Below are positions 37,531-48,123 of a stretch of DNA of 64,000 nucleotides, in pieces; position 1 is the stretch's first letter, and each line of letters opens with the position of its first letter. Position numbers and translations under genes: made by a program. This DNA is from Aurelia coerulea. Lineage: Eukaryota > Cnidaria > Scyphozoa > Semaeostomeae > Ulmaridae. The stretch lies in contig CM076961.1 in NCBI GenBank assembly GCA_039566865.1, positions 9,137,501-9,201,500 of the forward strand. The letters are read 5' to 3'. The notes beneath the pieces were generated by a model. It ran no database searches and was not told where the DNA came from. It saw only the letters and a list, made by a program, of their open reading frames with translations.

Positions 37531-40500
37531 AATATAAACACAAAAAGTGTGGATTAACGTACTTTAGTAGCTACAACTTATATTATAAAAAGTATTGCAC
37601 TCATCGTTCTTTAAAACTTTAGTTCTGCCATTTATTTCTTTTAAAGCTCTATATTAGTGCTGCAGCAACCATTCTTGGAAACATTACTACAGACATTAGT
37701 GTTTTCTTAATTCTCATTCTGGCTTTACAGCATAAACAAACATCGATTAATTAAATGTTTATTTTCTCAAAGAAAACAAAATATAAACACAAAAAGTGTG
37801 GATTAACGTACTTTAGTAGATACAATTTATATTATAAAAAGTATTGCACTCATCGTTCTTTAAAACTTTAGTTCTGCCAGTTATTTCTTTCAAAGCACTA
37901 TATTATTGATGCAGTAACCGTTGTTTGAAACATTATTATAGACATTAGTGTTTTCTTTAGTCTAATTTTGGCTTTACAGCATCAACAAACATCGATTAAT
38001 TAAATGTTTATTTTCTCAAAGAAAACATAATATAAACACAAAAAGTGTGGATTAACGTACTTTAGTAGCTACAATTTATATTATAAAAAGTATTCCACTC
38101 ATTGTTCTTTAAAACTTTAGTTCTGCCAGTATTTTCTTTTATCGCACTAAATTAGTGCTGCAGCAACCATTCTTGGAAACATTACTATAGACACTAGTGT
38201 TTTCTTAAGTCTCATTTTGGCTTTACAGCATAAACAAACATCGATTAATTAAATGTTTATTTTCTCAAAGAAAACATAATATAAACACAAAAAGTGTGGA
38301 TTAACGTACTTTAGTAGCTATAATTCATAATATAAAGAGAATTGCACTCATCGTTCTTTAAAACTATAGTACTGCTAGTAATTCCTTTTATAGCACTATA
38401 TTATTGCTGCAGCAACCATTGTTTGAAACATTACTATAGACATTAGTGTTTTCTTTAGTCTCGTTTTAGCCTTACAGCATCAACAAACATCGATTAATTA
38501 AATGTTTATTTTCTCAAAGAAAACGAAATATAAACACAAAAAGTGTGGATTAACGTACTTTAGTAGCTACAATTTATATTATAAAAAGTATTGCACTCAT
38601 CGTTCTTTAAAACTTTAGTTCTGCCAGTTATTTCTTTTAAAGCACTATATTAGTGATGCAGTAACCGTTGTTTGAAACATTACTATAGACATTAGTGTTT
38701 TCTTTAGTCTAATTTTGGCTTTACGGCATCAACAAACATCGATTAATTAAATGCTTATTTTCTCAAAGAAAACATAATATAAACGCAAAAAGTGTTGGTT
38801 AACGTACTTTAGAAGATACAATTTATAATATAAAGAGAATTGCACTCATCGTTCTTTAAAACTTTAGTACTGCCAGTAATTCCTTTTATAGCACTATATT
38901 AGTGCTGCAGCAAACATTGTTTGAAACGTTACTATAGACATTAGTGTTTTCTTTAGTCTCGTATTAGCCTTACATCATCAACAAACATCGATTAATTAAA
39001 TGTTTATTTTCTCAAAGAAAACAAAATATAATCACAAAAAGTGTGGATTAACGTCCTTTAGTAGCTACAATTTATATTATAAAAAGTATTGCACTCATCG
39101 TTCTTTAAAACTTTAGTTCTGCCAGTTGTTTCTTTTAAAGCTCTATATCAGTGCTGCAGCAACCATTCTTGGAAACATTACTATAGACATTAGTGTTTTC
39201 GTAATTCTCATTTTGGCTTTACAGCATAAACAAACATGGATTAATTAAATATTTATTTTCTCAAAGAAAACAAAATATAAACACAAAAAGTGTGGATTAA
39301 CGTACTGTAGTAGATACAATTTATATTTTAAAAAGTATTGCACTCATCGTTCTTTAAAACTATAGTACTGCCAGTAATTCCTTTTATAGCACTATATTAT
39401 TGCTGCAGCAACCATTGTTTGAAACATTACTATAGACATTAGTGTTTTCTTTAGTCTCGTTTTAGCCCTACAGCATAAACAAACATCGATTAATTAAATG
39501 TTTATTTTCTCAAAGAAAACAAAATATAAACACAAAAAGTGTGGATTAACGTCCTTTAGTAGCTACAATTTATATTATAAAAAGTATTGCACTCATCGTT
39601 CTTTAAAACTTTAGTTCTGCCAGTTGTTTCTTTTAAAGCTCTATATCAGTGCTGCAGCAACCATTCTTGGAAACATTACTATAGACATTAGTGTTTTCGT
39701 AATTCTCATTTTGGCTTTACAGCATAAACAAACATGGATTAATTAAATATTTATTTTCTCAAAGAAAACAAAATATAAACACAAAAAGTGTGGATTAACG
39801 TACTTTAGTAGCTACAATTTATATTATAAAAAGTATTCCACTCATCGTTCTTTAAAACTTTAGTTCTGCCAGTTATTTTTTTTAAAGCACTATATTAGTG
39901 CTGCAGCAAACATTGTTTGAAACATTACTATAGACATTAGTGTTTTCTTTAGTCTCGTTTTAGCCCTACAGCATAAACAAACATCGATTAATTAAATGTT
40001 TATATTCTCAAAATAAAAAAAATAATATAAACACAAAAAGTGTGGATTAACGTACTTTAGTAGCTACAATTTATATTATAAAAAGTATTGCACTCATCGT
40101 TCTTTAAAACTTTAGTTCTGCCAGTTATTTCTTTTAACGCACTATATTAGTGCTGCAGCAACCATCCTTGGAAACATTACTATAGACATTAGTTTTTTCT
40201 TTAGTCTCGTTTTAGCCTTACAGCATGAACAAAAATCGATTAATTAAATGTTTATTTTCTCAAAGAAAGCAAATATAAACACAAAAAGTGTGGGTTAACG
40301 CACTTTAGTAGCTACAATTTATATTATAAAAAGTATTGCACTCATCGTTCTTTAAAACTTTAGTTCTGCCAGTTATTTCTTTTAAAGCATTATATTAGTG
40401 ATGCAGTAACCATTGTTTGAAACATTACTATAGACATTAGTGTTTTCTTAAGTCTAATTTTGGCTTTACTGCATAAACAAACATCGATTAATTAAATGTT

Positions 40501-42173
40501 TATTTTCTCAAAGAAAACAAAACATAAACACAAAAAGTGTGGATTAACGTACTTTAGTAGCTACAATTTATATTATAAAAAGTATTCCACTCATCGTTCT
40601 TTAAAACTTTAGTTCTGCCAGTTATTTTTTTTAAAGCACTATATTAGTGCTGCAGCAAACATTGTTTGAAACATTACTATAGACTTTAGTGTTTTCTTTA
40701 GTCTCGTTTTAGCCTTGCAGCATCAACAAACATCGATTAATTAAATGTTTATTTTCTCAAAGAAAACAAAACATAAACACAAAAAGTGTGGATTAACGTA
40801 CTTTAGTAGCTACAATTTATATTATAAAAAGTATTCCACTCATCGTTCTTTAAAACTTTAGTTCTGCCAGTTATTTTTTTTAAAGCACTATATTAGTGCT
40901 GCAGCAAACATTGTTTGAAACATTACTATAGACATTAGTGTTTTCTTTAGTCTCGTTTTAGCCTTGCAGCATCAACAAACATCGATTAATTAAATGTTTA
41001 TATTCTCAAAGAAAACATAATATAAACACAAAAAGTGTGGATTAACGTACTTTAGTAGCTACAACTTATATTATAAAAAGTATTGCACTCATCGTTCTTT
41101 AAAACTTTAGTTCTGCCATTTATTTCTTTTAAAGCTCTATATTAGTGCTGCAGCAACCATTCTTGGAAACATTACTATAAACATTAGTGTTTTCTTAATT
41201 CTCATTTTGGCTTTACAGCATAAACAAACATCGATTAATTAAATGTTTATTTTCTCAAAGAAAACAAAATATAAACACAAAAAGTGTGGATTAACGTACT
41301 TTAGTAGCTACAATTTATATTATAGAGAGTATTGCGCTCATCGTTCTTTAAAACTTTAGTTCTGCCAGTTATTTTTTTTAAAGCACTATATTAGTGCTGC
41401 AGCAAACATTGTTTGAAACATTACTATAGACATTAGTGTTTTCTTTAGTCTCGTTTTAGCCTTGCATCATCAACAAACATCGATTAATTAATTGTTTATA
41501 TTCTCAAAGAAAACATAATATAAACACAAAAAGTGTGGATTAACGTACTTTAGTAGCTACAATTTATATTATAAAAAGTATTGTGCTCATTGTTCTTTAA
41601 AACTTTAGTTCTGCCAGTTATTTCTTTTAAAGCACTATATTAGTGCTGCAGCAACCATTCTTGGAAACATTACTATAAACATTAGTGTTTTCTTAATTCT
41701 CATTTTGGCTTTACTGCATAAACAAACATCGATTAATTAAATGTTTATTTTCTCAAAGAAAACGAAATATAAACACAAAAAGTGTGGGTTAACGTACTTT
41801 AGTAGCTACAATTTATATTATAAAAAGTATTGTGCTCATCGTTCTTTAAAACTTTAGTTCTGCCAGTTATTTCTTTTAAAGCACTATATTAGTGCTGCAG
41901 CAACCATTCTTGGAAACATTACTATAAACATTAGTGTTTTCTTAATTCTCATTTTGGCTTTACAGCATAAACAAACATCGATTAATTAAATGTTTATTTT
42001 CTCAAAGAAAACGAAATATAAACACAAAAAGTGTGGGTTAACGTACTTTAGTAGCTACAATTTATATTATAAAAAGTATTGCACTCATCGTTCTTTAAAA
42101 CTTTAGTTCTGCCAGTTATTTCTTTTAAAGCACTATATTAGTGATGCAGTAACCATTGTTTGAAACATTACTA

Positions 42174-42217
42174 TAGACATTAGTGTTTTCTTTAGTAGAC
42201 ATTAGTGTTTTCTTTAG
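42174..42217 (+). repeat. 22-bp micro-duplication inside a monomer
   Basis: TAGACATTAGTGTTTTCTTT followed by AG is repeated twice in direct succession, where other monomers have it once. It is a private marker of this higher-order unit and recurs at 49011-49054. Confidence 0.92.
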
Positions 42218-42982
42218 TCTCGTTTTAGCCTTGCAGCATCAACAAACATCGATTAATTAAATGTTTATATTCTCAAAATAAAAAAAATAATATAAACACA
42301 AAAAGTGTGGATTAACGTACTTTAGTAGCTACAATTTATATTATAAAAAGTATTGCACTCATCGTTCTTTAAAACTTTAGTTCTGCCAGTTAATTCTTTT
42401 AACGCACTATATTAGTGCTGCAGCAACCATCCTTGGAAACATTACTATAGACATTAGTTTTTTCTTTAGTCTCGTTTTAGCCTTACAGCATGAACAAAAA
42501 TCGATTAATTAAATGTTTATTTTCTCAAAGAAAACGAAATATAAACACAAAAAGTGTGGGTTAACGTACTTTAGTAGCTACAATTTATATTATAAAAAGT
42601 ATTGCACTCATCGTTCTTTAAAACTTTAGTTCTGCCAGTTATTTCTTTTAAAGCATTATATTAGTGATGCAGTAACCATTGTTTGAAACATTACTATAGA
42701 CATTAGTGTTTTCTTAAGTCTAATTTTGGCTTTACTGCATAAACAAACATCGATTAATTAAATGTTTATTTTCTCAAAGAAAACATAATATAAACACAAA
42801 AAGTGTGGATTAACGTACTTTAGTAGCTACAACTTATATTATAAAAAGTATTGCACTCATCGTTCTTTAAAACTTTAGTTCTGCCATTTATTTCTTTTAA
42901 AGCTCTATATTAGTGCTGCAGCAACCATTCTTGGAAACATTACTATAAACATTAGTGTTTTCTTAATTCTCATTTTGGCTTT

Positions 42983-43004
42983 CAATTTCAATTTTTTCAA
43001 TTTC
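42983..43004 (-). repeat. LINE 3' terminal short tandem repeat (TTGAAA-like)
   Basis: Read on the minus strand, the element ends in about four repeats of TTGAAA, one of them expanded by extra A, directly abutting satellite at 42982. CR1/L2-group LINEs typically end in short microsatellite-like repeats of this kind, thought to be templated at reverse-transcription initiation. Confidence 0.75.
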
Positions 43005-43372
43005 ATGTATATTCTCAGCTAAAAGCTACATGTTAAACTAATATAATATGATGCTAAATTATACAGATAATGAGAAACGCGTGAAATATAATTTACGTAA
43101 TGCATCTAAATCAGTGGAGCTGAAGAGGACATATAGAAAGAACTCTGGTAGAGCTTTCGAGCTATATGCCCTCGGTTACGTGGTTTATAGCGAGCGATAA
43201 CATTTATTTAGATACGAGAAATTGTAATTATACAATCATGCTATTGGAAATACTTTTGGCTACAAATAACGATATACAAAAAATAGGGGCAGACTGAGGA
43301 CAGAGAGAGGAAGAAAAAAATGATAAAGAAAAGAACCGGGAGAGAGTTTATAAACCAATGGCTTTTTAATGA
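43005..43372 (-). other. LINE 3' UTR
   Basis: This is non-coding sequence between the ORF2 stop (TAA at 43373-43375) and the terminal repeats. It is not satellite. In CR1-type elements the 3' UTR carries the structure recognised by the element's own reverse transcriptase; the stretch 43150-43200 contains several short self-complementary stretches, but I cannot fold it reliably by eye. Confidence 0.7.
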
Positions 43373-46300
43373 TTAATAAGTCTGCAGTAAAAGTTGCTTG
43401 TACCGCTTTCCGAAAATCTTTTTTGAATGAGAAGTCCTAATGTTATCTGGAATTTTGTTCCAGATTTTTACACCAAAGTTGGTTATGAGTCTACTTTTGT
43501 AATTAGTTCTGGCTACTGGGGGGACAAAATTTCCAGAAGTTGCTTGTCTGGTCTGAATGTGGTGTCTTTGACTAGTTAGTTGGAAGAGATCACTGAAAAA
43601 TTGTTCACAGTTTTCTTTGGAGATGTCGTACATGAATTTGGCACATTCTAGCTTATAGGTGTCTTGCAGGTTTAATGAGTTTAGTGTCTTGAACAGTGGT
43701 TGGCTATGTTCATTTCGTTTTTTGAAGAAAATTATCCTGGCTGCCTTTTTTTGATTTTTACTTAAAGGATCTAGTGAGTTTTGATACGCTCCTCCCCAGT
43801 TTATGATAGCATAGTTAATATGTGGAGAAATAAAGGCATTATATATATTTCGCAGGATATTGTTTGGAACAAAGTGCCTCATTTTAGCTAAGATACCAAT
43901 GCTTTTTGCAACTTTAGTGTTAACATGTTGGATATGCTGTTTCCAAGTAAGGTTATTGTCGATTAGAACTCCAAGATATTTAGCATAGTTAGTTTCATTT
44001 AGGTTGTCACCATTTATACATAGTTGAATCTTTTTAGGTAAATTTTTCTGTCTTGGCTTGATTATCATGAAATTGGATTTATTTGTATTTAGGCTTAACT
44101 TGTTTGCTACTAACCAATCTGAGATACAGCCAAGTTCAGCATTAACATTTTCTTCTAGAACGTTGATATTTTTATGAGAATAGAAGAGGCTAGTATCGTC
44201 TGCAAATAGGTGAAAATTCATAATTTTGGATGCTTTTGGGATATCGTTTATGTACAGCAGGAAAAGAAGAGGGCCTAAGACGCTCCCTTGCGGTACACCG
44301 TGTTTGATTGTCCTTTCTACAGACAGCTCGCCACCAACAAAGACGCGTTGGCTCCGTTCGTTTAGGTAGGAACGAAACCAGTCTAGGGGAATACCTCTAA
44401 TTCCATAGTGTTCTAATTTTTTTATTAGTATGTTATGATTTACCGTGTCAAATGCCTTTGCAAAGTCGAGGAATATGCAACAGGAGAATTCTCCATTTTC
44501 AATGGATTCTATCAATTTTATGCAAACATCAAGTATAGCAAGTGAGGTTGACTTATTTTTCTGAAAACCAAATTGATGTGGGAATAGTACTTTATTTTTG
44601 TTAAGAAATTGAATTAAGCGGGAATACATTAATTTTTCAAAGATCTTATTGAACAGGGGAAGTAAGGATATAGGTCGATAATTGGAAACTTCATATTTAG
44701 AGTTTGCTTTGAAGATTGGTATGACTTTGGCATATTTTAGTGACTTTGGATAGTAGCCTGTGCTAAAAGATAGGTTTATTAACGTTGTTAAGGGTGAAGT
44801 TATGTGATTTTTAATTAACTTGATTAGTTTGACTGGAATGTTATAGGAGTCGGCAGCCTTGGATTCATCTAGAGATCGTAACTGATCAAGTACTTCAGTA
44901 TCTAATACGGGAGATAACATGAAGCTATTTGCAGCAGGATCTTTTAAGTAATCACTATATACTTTTTTCGAATTTCCAAGTTTATCTACAAGCTTTTGAG
45001 CTACACTTGTGAAATATTCATTAAATTTGTCTGCAACTTGTTTTTGATCGTTGACCAGGACTCCGTTGTTTTTAATACTGATCTCACTGGATGCAGTCTT
45101 GTTTGATTTGTTTAAGAGCTCATTTATGCCTTTCCAGATCTTTTTAGAATTGTTCTTGAAAGTTTCAAAGTAAGATTTGTAATGATTTTTCTTACTTCTT
45201 CTAATTAAATGGTTTAACATGTCTCTGTAAAATTTATATTGCTGATACCAGTAAGGGTCTTTTGATTTTAAGAATTTTTTGTAGAATTTATTCTTTATCG
45301 AGATCGATTTCAGGATGCCGTTAGTGATCCATGGTTTCTTCCGTTGTTTCTGTTGTTTCTTTGAAAGAGGCTTGAGTGGCGCATGTTTTTGAATAGCGTC
45401 TAGGATATTGTTTTGAAAGTGTTCGTATCTTGAATCCAGACTCTTTACTGAGAGGCCGTTAGGATCAAAGTCAATCATGCTTACGTCATTTATGAAACTA
45501 GAGTCGTCAAAGTTTTTATAATCTCTTTTTAAAATTTTCGATTTTTGGTTCTTACTTATTTGTTTATTTATTAGAACGAAGTTAGGCAAATGATCAGTAA
45601 CCTTAGCGATTAGGTTGCCACTTACACCATCAATGTCCAACGAATTCACAAAGATGTTATCTATTAATGCGGGTTTGTGGTTATCAGTATATCTGGTAGG
45701 CTGTAAGATAACAGGTTGGTAAAAGTTTGAAAACATGAGGTTTACGAAATTTTCTGCCACTTTGATCTTATCGGTTCGCAGTAGGTCAAGGTTGAAATCA
45801 CCAGACATTGTCACGTGCTTGTTTTCTTTTGAAAGCTTTTTCAATACAGGGTCCAAGACACCTAACACTGTATTTTCAATTTCTATCCAAAAGGAATCAA
45901 ATTCACAGTTTTCATCTTTGAAAGCTTTATTAAGGTCCTCACGTACATCAAATTTAATGTTATCATTTATGAAGAAACCGCATCCACCACATTTGCTGCT
46001 GCCTGTTATTCCTTTATAGTCATGATATCCTGAAAGAGGTAAAGCTTTAAATTTGTCATTGTTTGATTTGGTGTGCCATGTTTCAGACAGAGCTATTACG
46101 TCAAATTTGAAGTCAAGGCTGGCTAAGAGAGTTTCGAGATTTTCTTTGTTGCAGGGCAAGGATTGTATATTTGTATGAATTACACTAAATGTAGGTTTTG
46201 TCTGCAACTGAAGATTTTTGGTTAATTTATGGAATGCATGAGTAGAATAGTAGTCGAAATTTGAATGAAATTTAGCATGAGTATCAATGTCGTTTTCGAA

Positions 46301-46951
46301 TAGATAGTCATGTTCCTTTAAATCTAGCTTACAAAGATTTAGTCTACCGAGGAGACGATAGTCCGATGATTCTGTATTAGTCACTTGACACCTACATGAA
46401 AAATTCGAATTGAAAGTTAATTCTATTAACTGATTCTGGTCAAGATCGAAGAACGGAAATTTGTGCTGCCAGCAAGCTAAGCAACACCATTCATTGAGAA
46501 TCTTAGAAGTATCTGCAAATTGCCAATATTGAAGCCGGGAACATCTTCTGTGTATTAAGGAATTACAATCACCACAGGGTATTGACTTTTTAACGTCACG
46601 TACCATCCTGTGGCAAACACTGCATTTCCGATTCATGCCAGTTGCCGGCGACGTGAGTCTATCGTGTAAATCTATGCTTTCCTTTGTTTGAGTAATGATG
46701 GTATTCCTAAATTGATTGTCACTTATTGATTGAAAGGGTAGGGCTTCCCTAAGGCAAGTACAACATAACCAGCTACAAATGGGATTTTCTACGAAAAATT
46801 GAAACTTTATTTTATTGAGATTGGAACATTCAAAATGATACCACGAATTGCACATATCACAACAAATAGCATCTCGGTCATCGGGAACGAATTTTGAGCA
46901 TTTTTTACAGCTTAGATTTTCAGTGCCTTGTTGTTCACCCATACGTGCCAT
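43373..46951 (-). CDS. LINE ORF2 polyprotein: PHD-like fingers, APE-type endonuclease, reverse transcriptase
   Basis: 1192 aa; it would nick target DNA and reverse-transcribe the element RNA in the nucleus. Start is the first ATG after an in-frame TAA two codons upstream (M4 is an alternative). Residues 15-66 form a PHD-like finger with the C4HC3 pattern (CKKC, CDMC, HFEC, CCTC); residues 110-160 form a second (CSVC, CGDC, HRRC, CLAC). Endonuclease about 255-460: NIQS (261), ETW (290), GDFN (384), IDNIFV (430), TDHLPNF (452; SDH is usual). The segment between FWIEIE (354-359) and GDFN is only about 24 residues and lacks the usual Y-R-P motif, suggesting an in-frame deletion of about 25 residues. 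Reverse transcriptase: FLDFAKAFD (827-835), GVPQGSVLGP (885-894), FADD (916-919). Polymerase residues look intact; endonuclease activity is doubtful. Confidence 0.93.
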   Translation of the reverse strand: MARMGEQQGTENLSCKKCSKFVPDDRDAICCDMCNSWYHFECSNLNKIKFQFFVENPICSWLCCTCLREALPFQSISDNQFRNTIITQTKESIDLHDRLTSPATGMNRKCSVCHRMVRDVKKSIPCGDCNSLIHRRCSRLQYWQFADTSKILNEWCCLACWQHKFPFFDLDQNQLIELTFNSNFSCRCQVTNTESSDYRLLGRLNLCKLDLKEHDYLFENDIDTHAKFHSNFDYYSTHAFHKLTKNLQLQTKPTFSVIHTNIQSLPCNKENLETLLASLDFKFDVIALSETWHTKSNNDKFKALPLSGYHDYKGITGSSKCGGCGFFINDNIKFDVREDLNKAFKDENCEFDSFWIEIENTVLGVLDPVLKKLSKENKHVTMSGDFNLDLLRTDKIKVAENFVNLMFSNFYQPVILQPTRYTDNHKPALIDNIFVNSLDIDGVSGNLIAKVTDHLPNFVLINKQISKNQKSKILKRDYKNFDDSSFINDVSMIDFDPNGLSVKSLDSRYEHFQNNILDAIQKHAPLKPLSKKQQKQRKKPWITNGILKSISIKNKFYKKFLKSKDPYWYQQYKFYRDMLNHLIRRSKKNHYKSYFETFKNNSKKIWKGINELLNKSNKTASSEISIKNNGVLVNDQKQVADKFNEYFTSVAQKLVDKLGNSKKVYSDYLKDPAANSFMLSPVLDTEVLDQLRSLDESKAADSYNIPVKLIKLIKNHITSPLTTLINLSFSTGYYPKSLKYAKVIPIFKANSKYEVSNYRPISLLPLFNKIFEKLMYSRLIQFLNKNKVLFPHQFGFQKNKSTSLAILDVCIKLIESIENGEFSCCIFLDFAKAFDTVNHNILIKKLEHYGIRGIPLDWFRSYLNERSQRVFVGGELSVERTIKHGVPQGSVLGPLLFLLYINDIPKASKIMNFHLFADDTSLFYSHKNINVLEENVNAELGCISDWLVANKLSLNTNKSNFMIIKPRQKNLPKKIQLCINGDNLNETNYAKYLGVLIDNNLTWKQHIQHVNTKVAKSIGILAKMRHFVPNNILRNIYNAFISPHINYAIINWGGAYQNSLDPLSKNQKKAARIIFFKKRNEHSQPLFKTLNSLNLQDTYKLECAKFMYDISKENCEQFFSDLFQLTSQRHHIQTRQATSGNFVPPVARTNYKSRLITNFGVKIWNKIPDNIRTSHSKKIFGKRYKQLLLQTY

Positions 46952-47097
46952 GATTTAAACACATATTCAGTAGAATATTAGAATTGTTAATTATTTGCAA
47001 AAAGTGCGAGACTATTTGATATACATAAAAGAATGAGTGCTTACCAACGGTATACGGTATGAAGAGACAAATACGTTCAAGAAGTCTTTTAAGTCCT
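46952..47097 (-). other. ORF1-ORF2 spacer of the LINE
   Basis: 146 bp separate the ORF1 stop from the ORF2 ATG, and the ORF2 frame is closed by a TAA just before its start. ORF2 would therefore need re-initiation or internal entry rather than frameshifting. Small minus-strand frames here overlap both ORFs and look incidental. Confidence 0.6.
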
Positions 47098-47901
47098 TTA
47101 TATAATCTTCTTTGCAATGTCCTCGAAGTCGGATATCTTGGCAGGCGCAGAGTTTTCGTTCTTTTTGGCATATACAGTTCCATTTTTTGTCCAGTAAGAC
47201 TCCCATTTCATCTCATCGGCTTTCAATCGAACCAAGCGAAATAGATTTTTGTTGCGTGGGGTTAGGGATTCGTTGATGAAGACTTTGTTTTGTTTTTTAT
47301 TCTCTTCAGCTGGGAAGCCAAGGCGCTCGACCGTTTTATGTTTCAGATTCTTTCGATTTCTCATGACATTTTCTTTCGTCTTTCGGTTAAGGAACTTTGT
47401 TATGATATATGGATCTCCTTTGGATGTTTTAACTCGATGGCAAGCAACGACATCACTTTTTTCGACGGTAACTCCGATTTCTTTGCAGATATGCATCACG
47501 ATTTCCTCTGTATTTTCGTCATCGGTTGGCGGTACTCCATTTATCTCTATGCATTCACGACGGCTGTACTGTTGGAGGTTGTTTAGCTCACTTCCTTGTT
47601 TCTTAAACTCTTTTTTCAATTCTATGATTTCTTTGGTGAGATCGGCATTTACTTGTTCAAGCTTCATTTGGTCCTTGATAACGGATTCTGTCATTTGTTT
47701 CTGAGACTCATATTGGTTGTTAATGAACTCGGCTGACTTTTCGTGGCTGTCGATTCTTTCTTCTAGGTCTTTGAGTTTTCCAAGAACCACTGAATTAACG
47801 TTGTCGATTTTGCTTGTAAGCTCGTCCAGCCGCTTGTTCAGGTTGAGGTCTTGTTTCTTGAGCATAGCTACCAAATCTTTCATTCCCATTTCGTCTCCCA
47901 T
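47098..47901 (-). CDS. LINE ORF1 protein, coiled coil plus RRM-like and C-terminal domains
   Basis: 267 aa, with an in-frame TAA seven codons before the ATG supporting this start. Residues about 8-112 are a highly charged heptad-rich coiled coil (many L/I/V spaced with E/K), expected to oligomerise. Residues about 112-185 (QQYSRRECIEINGVP, then IVMHICKEIGV, then PYIITKF) match the RRM-like core of the L1 ORF1p / Transposase_22 and baculovirus FP25K-type superfamily. Residues 205-250 (KVFINESLTPRNKNLF) form the usual C-terminal domain. Proteins of this family bind element RNA in ribonucleoprotein particles and act as nucleic-acid chaperones. The frame is intact and lies just upstream of ORF2 in the same transcript direction. 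Family assignment is by pattern recognition. Confidence 0.9.
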   Translation of the reverse strand: MGDEMGMKDLVAMLKKQDLNLNKRLDELTSKIDNVNSVVLGKLKDLEERIDSHEKSAEFINNQYESQKQMTESVIKDQMKLEQVNADLTKEIIELKKEFKKQGSELNNLQQYSRRECIEINGVPPTDDENTEEIVMHICKEIGVTVEKSDVVACHRVKTSKGDPYIITKFLNRKTKENVMRNRKNLKHKTVERLGFPAEENKKQNKVFINESLTPRNKNLFRLVRLKADEMKWESYWTKNGTVYAKKNENSAPAKISDFEDIAKKII

Positions 47902-48123
47902 GTTGTCTTTTGTAGTGTTTTACCATGTGAAAAGCGTAGATTGAACCATTGGTTGAAGGAATTAAAACTTAAAATTGTAAGAATGAAAGAAAGAAAATTA
48001 ACTGCATTAATGAGATGGCATAAGTGCCCTACATTCTGATTGTCGATCTTTGGATTTGAGGAGCTCCAAAAACCACGTCCGCACGCCACGATGACATGCG
48101 CCAATGTACTTTATTAGATTTAT
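47902..48123 (-). promoter_or_regulatory. LINE 5' UTR, presumed internal promoter
   Basis: About 222 bp of unique sequence lie between ORF1 and the satellite. LINEs carry an internal promoter in this position; no specific motif is convincing here, so the promoter role is inferred from element structure. Its outermost part (minus-strand AATAAATCTAATAAAGTACATT) resembles the reverse complement of the satellite TACTTTAGTAG region, so the exact boundary is uncertain by up to about 25 bp. Confidence 0.55.

Larger units (their letters stand above)
27855..42982 (+). repeat. Satellite array block 2, plus orientation
   Basis: About 61 plus-oriented monomers of the 249-bp satellite lie between the second hinge and the LINE. 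Subtype mixing is extensive (ACAATTTATATTATAAAAAG versus ATAATTCATAATATAAAGAG; AACCATTCTTGG, AAACATTGTTTG, AACCGTTGTTTG). Several internal higher-order duplications occur. The last monomer is cut after TTTTGGCTTT at 42982 by the retrotransposon. No genes seen. Confidence 0.97.
42983..48123 (-). mobile_element. Near full-length CR1/L2-like non-LTR retrotransposon
   Basis: A 5141-bp LINE lies on the minus strand: 5' UTR about 47902-48123, ORF1 47098-47901, a spacer of 146 bp, ORF2 43373-46951, 3' UTR 42983-43372 ending in short TTGAAA-type repeats rather than a long poly(A). Both ORFs are uninterrupted, so the copy looks young. No RNase H domain follows the reverse transcriptase, which with the APE-type endonuclease and short-repeat tail fits the CR1/L2/Rex1 group; the clade assignment is inference. 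I see no clear target-site duplication. The insertion instead lacks 72 bp of satellite when compared with the intact sister unit (49820-49891). Confidence 0.93.

Noticed and set aside
45735..46019. 94-codon plus-strand ORF inside LINE ORF2
   Set aside because: Antisense shadow of the endonuclease region; no independent domain.
43373..46951. A host gene for a PHD-finger protein
   Set aside because: The fingers are continuous in frame with LINE endonuclease and reverse transcriptase, so this is element-encoded.
46935..48104. Additional small ORFs around LINE ORF1 on both strands, including 74 codons on the minus strand at 47880-48104
   Set aside because: They overlap ORF1/ORF2 or the 5' UTR in other frames. 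The 47880-48104 frame could be an upstream ORF but has no recognisable domain or coding signal.
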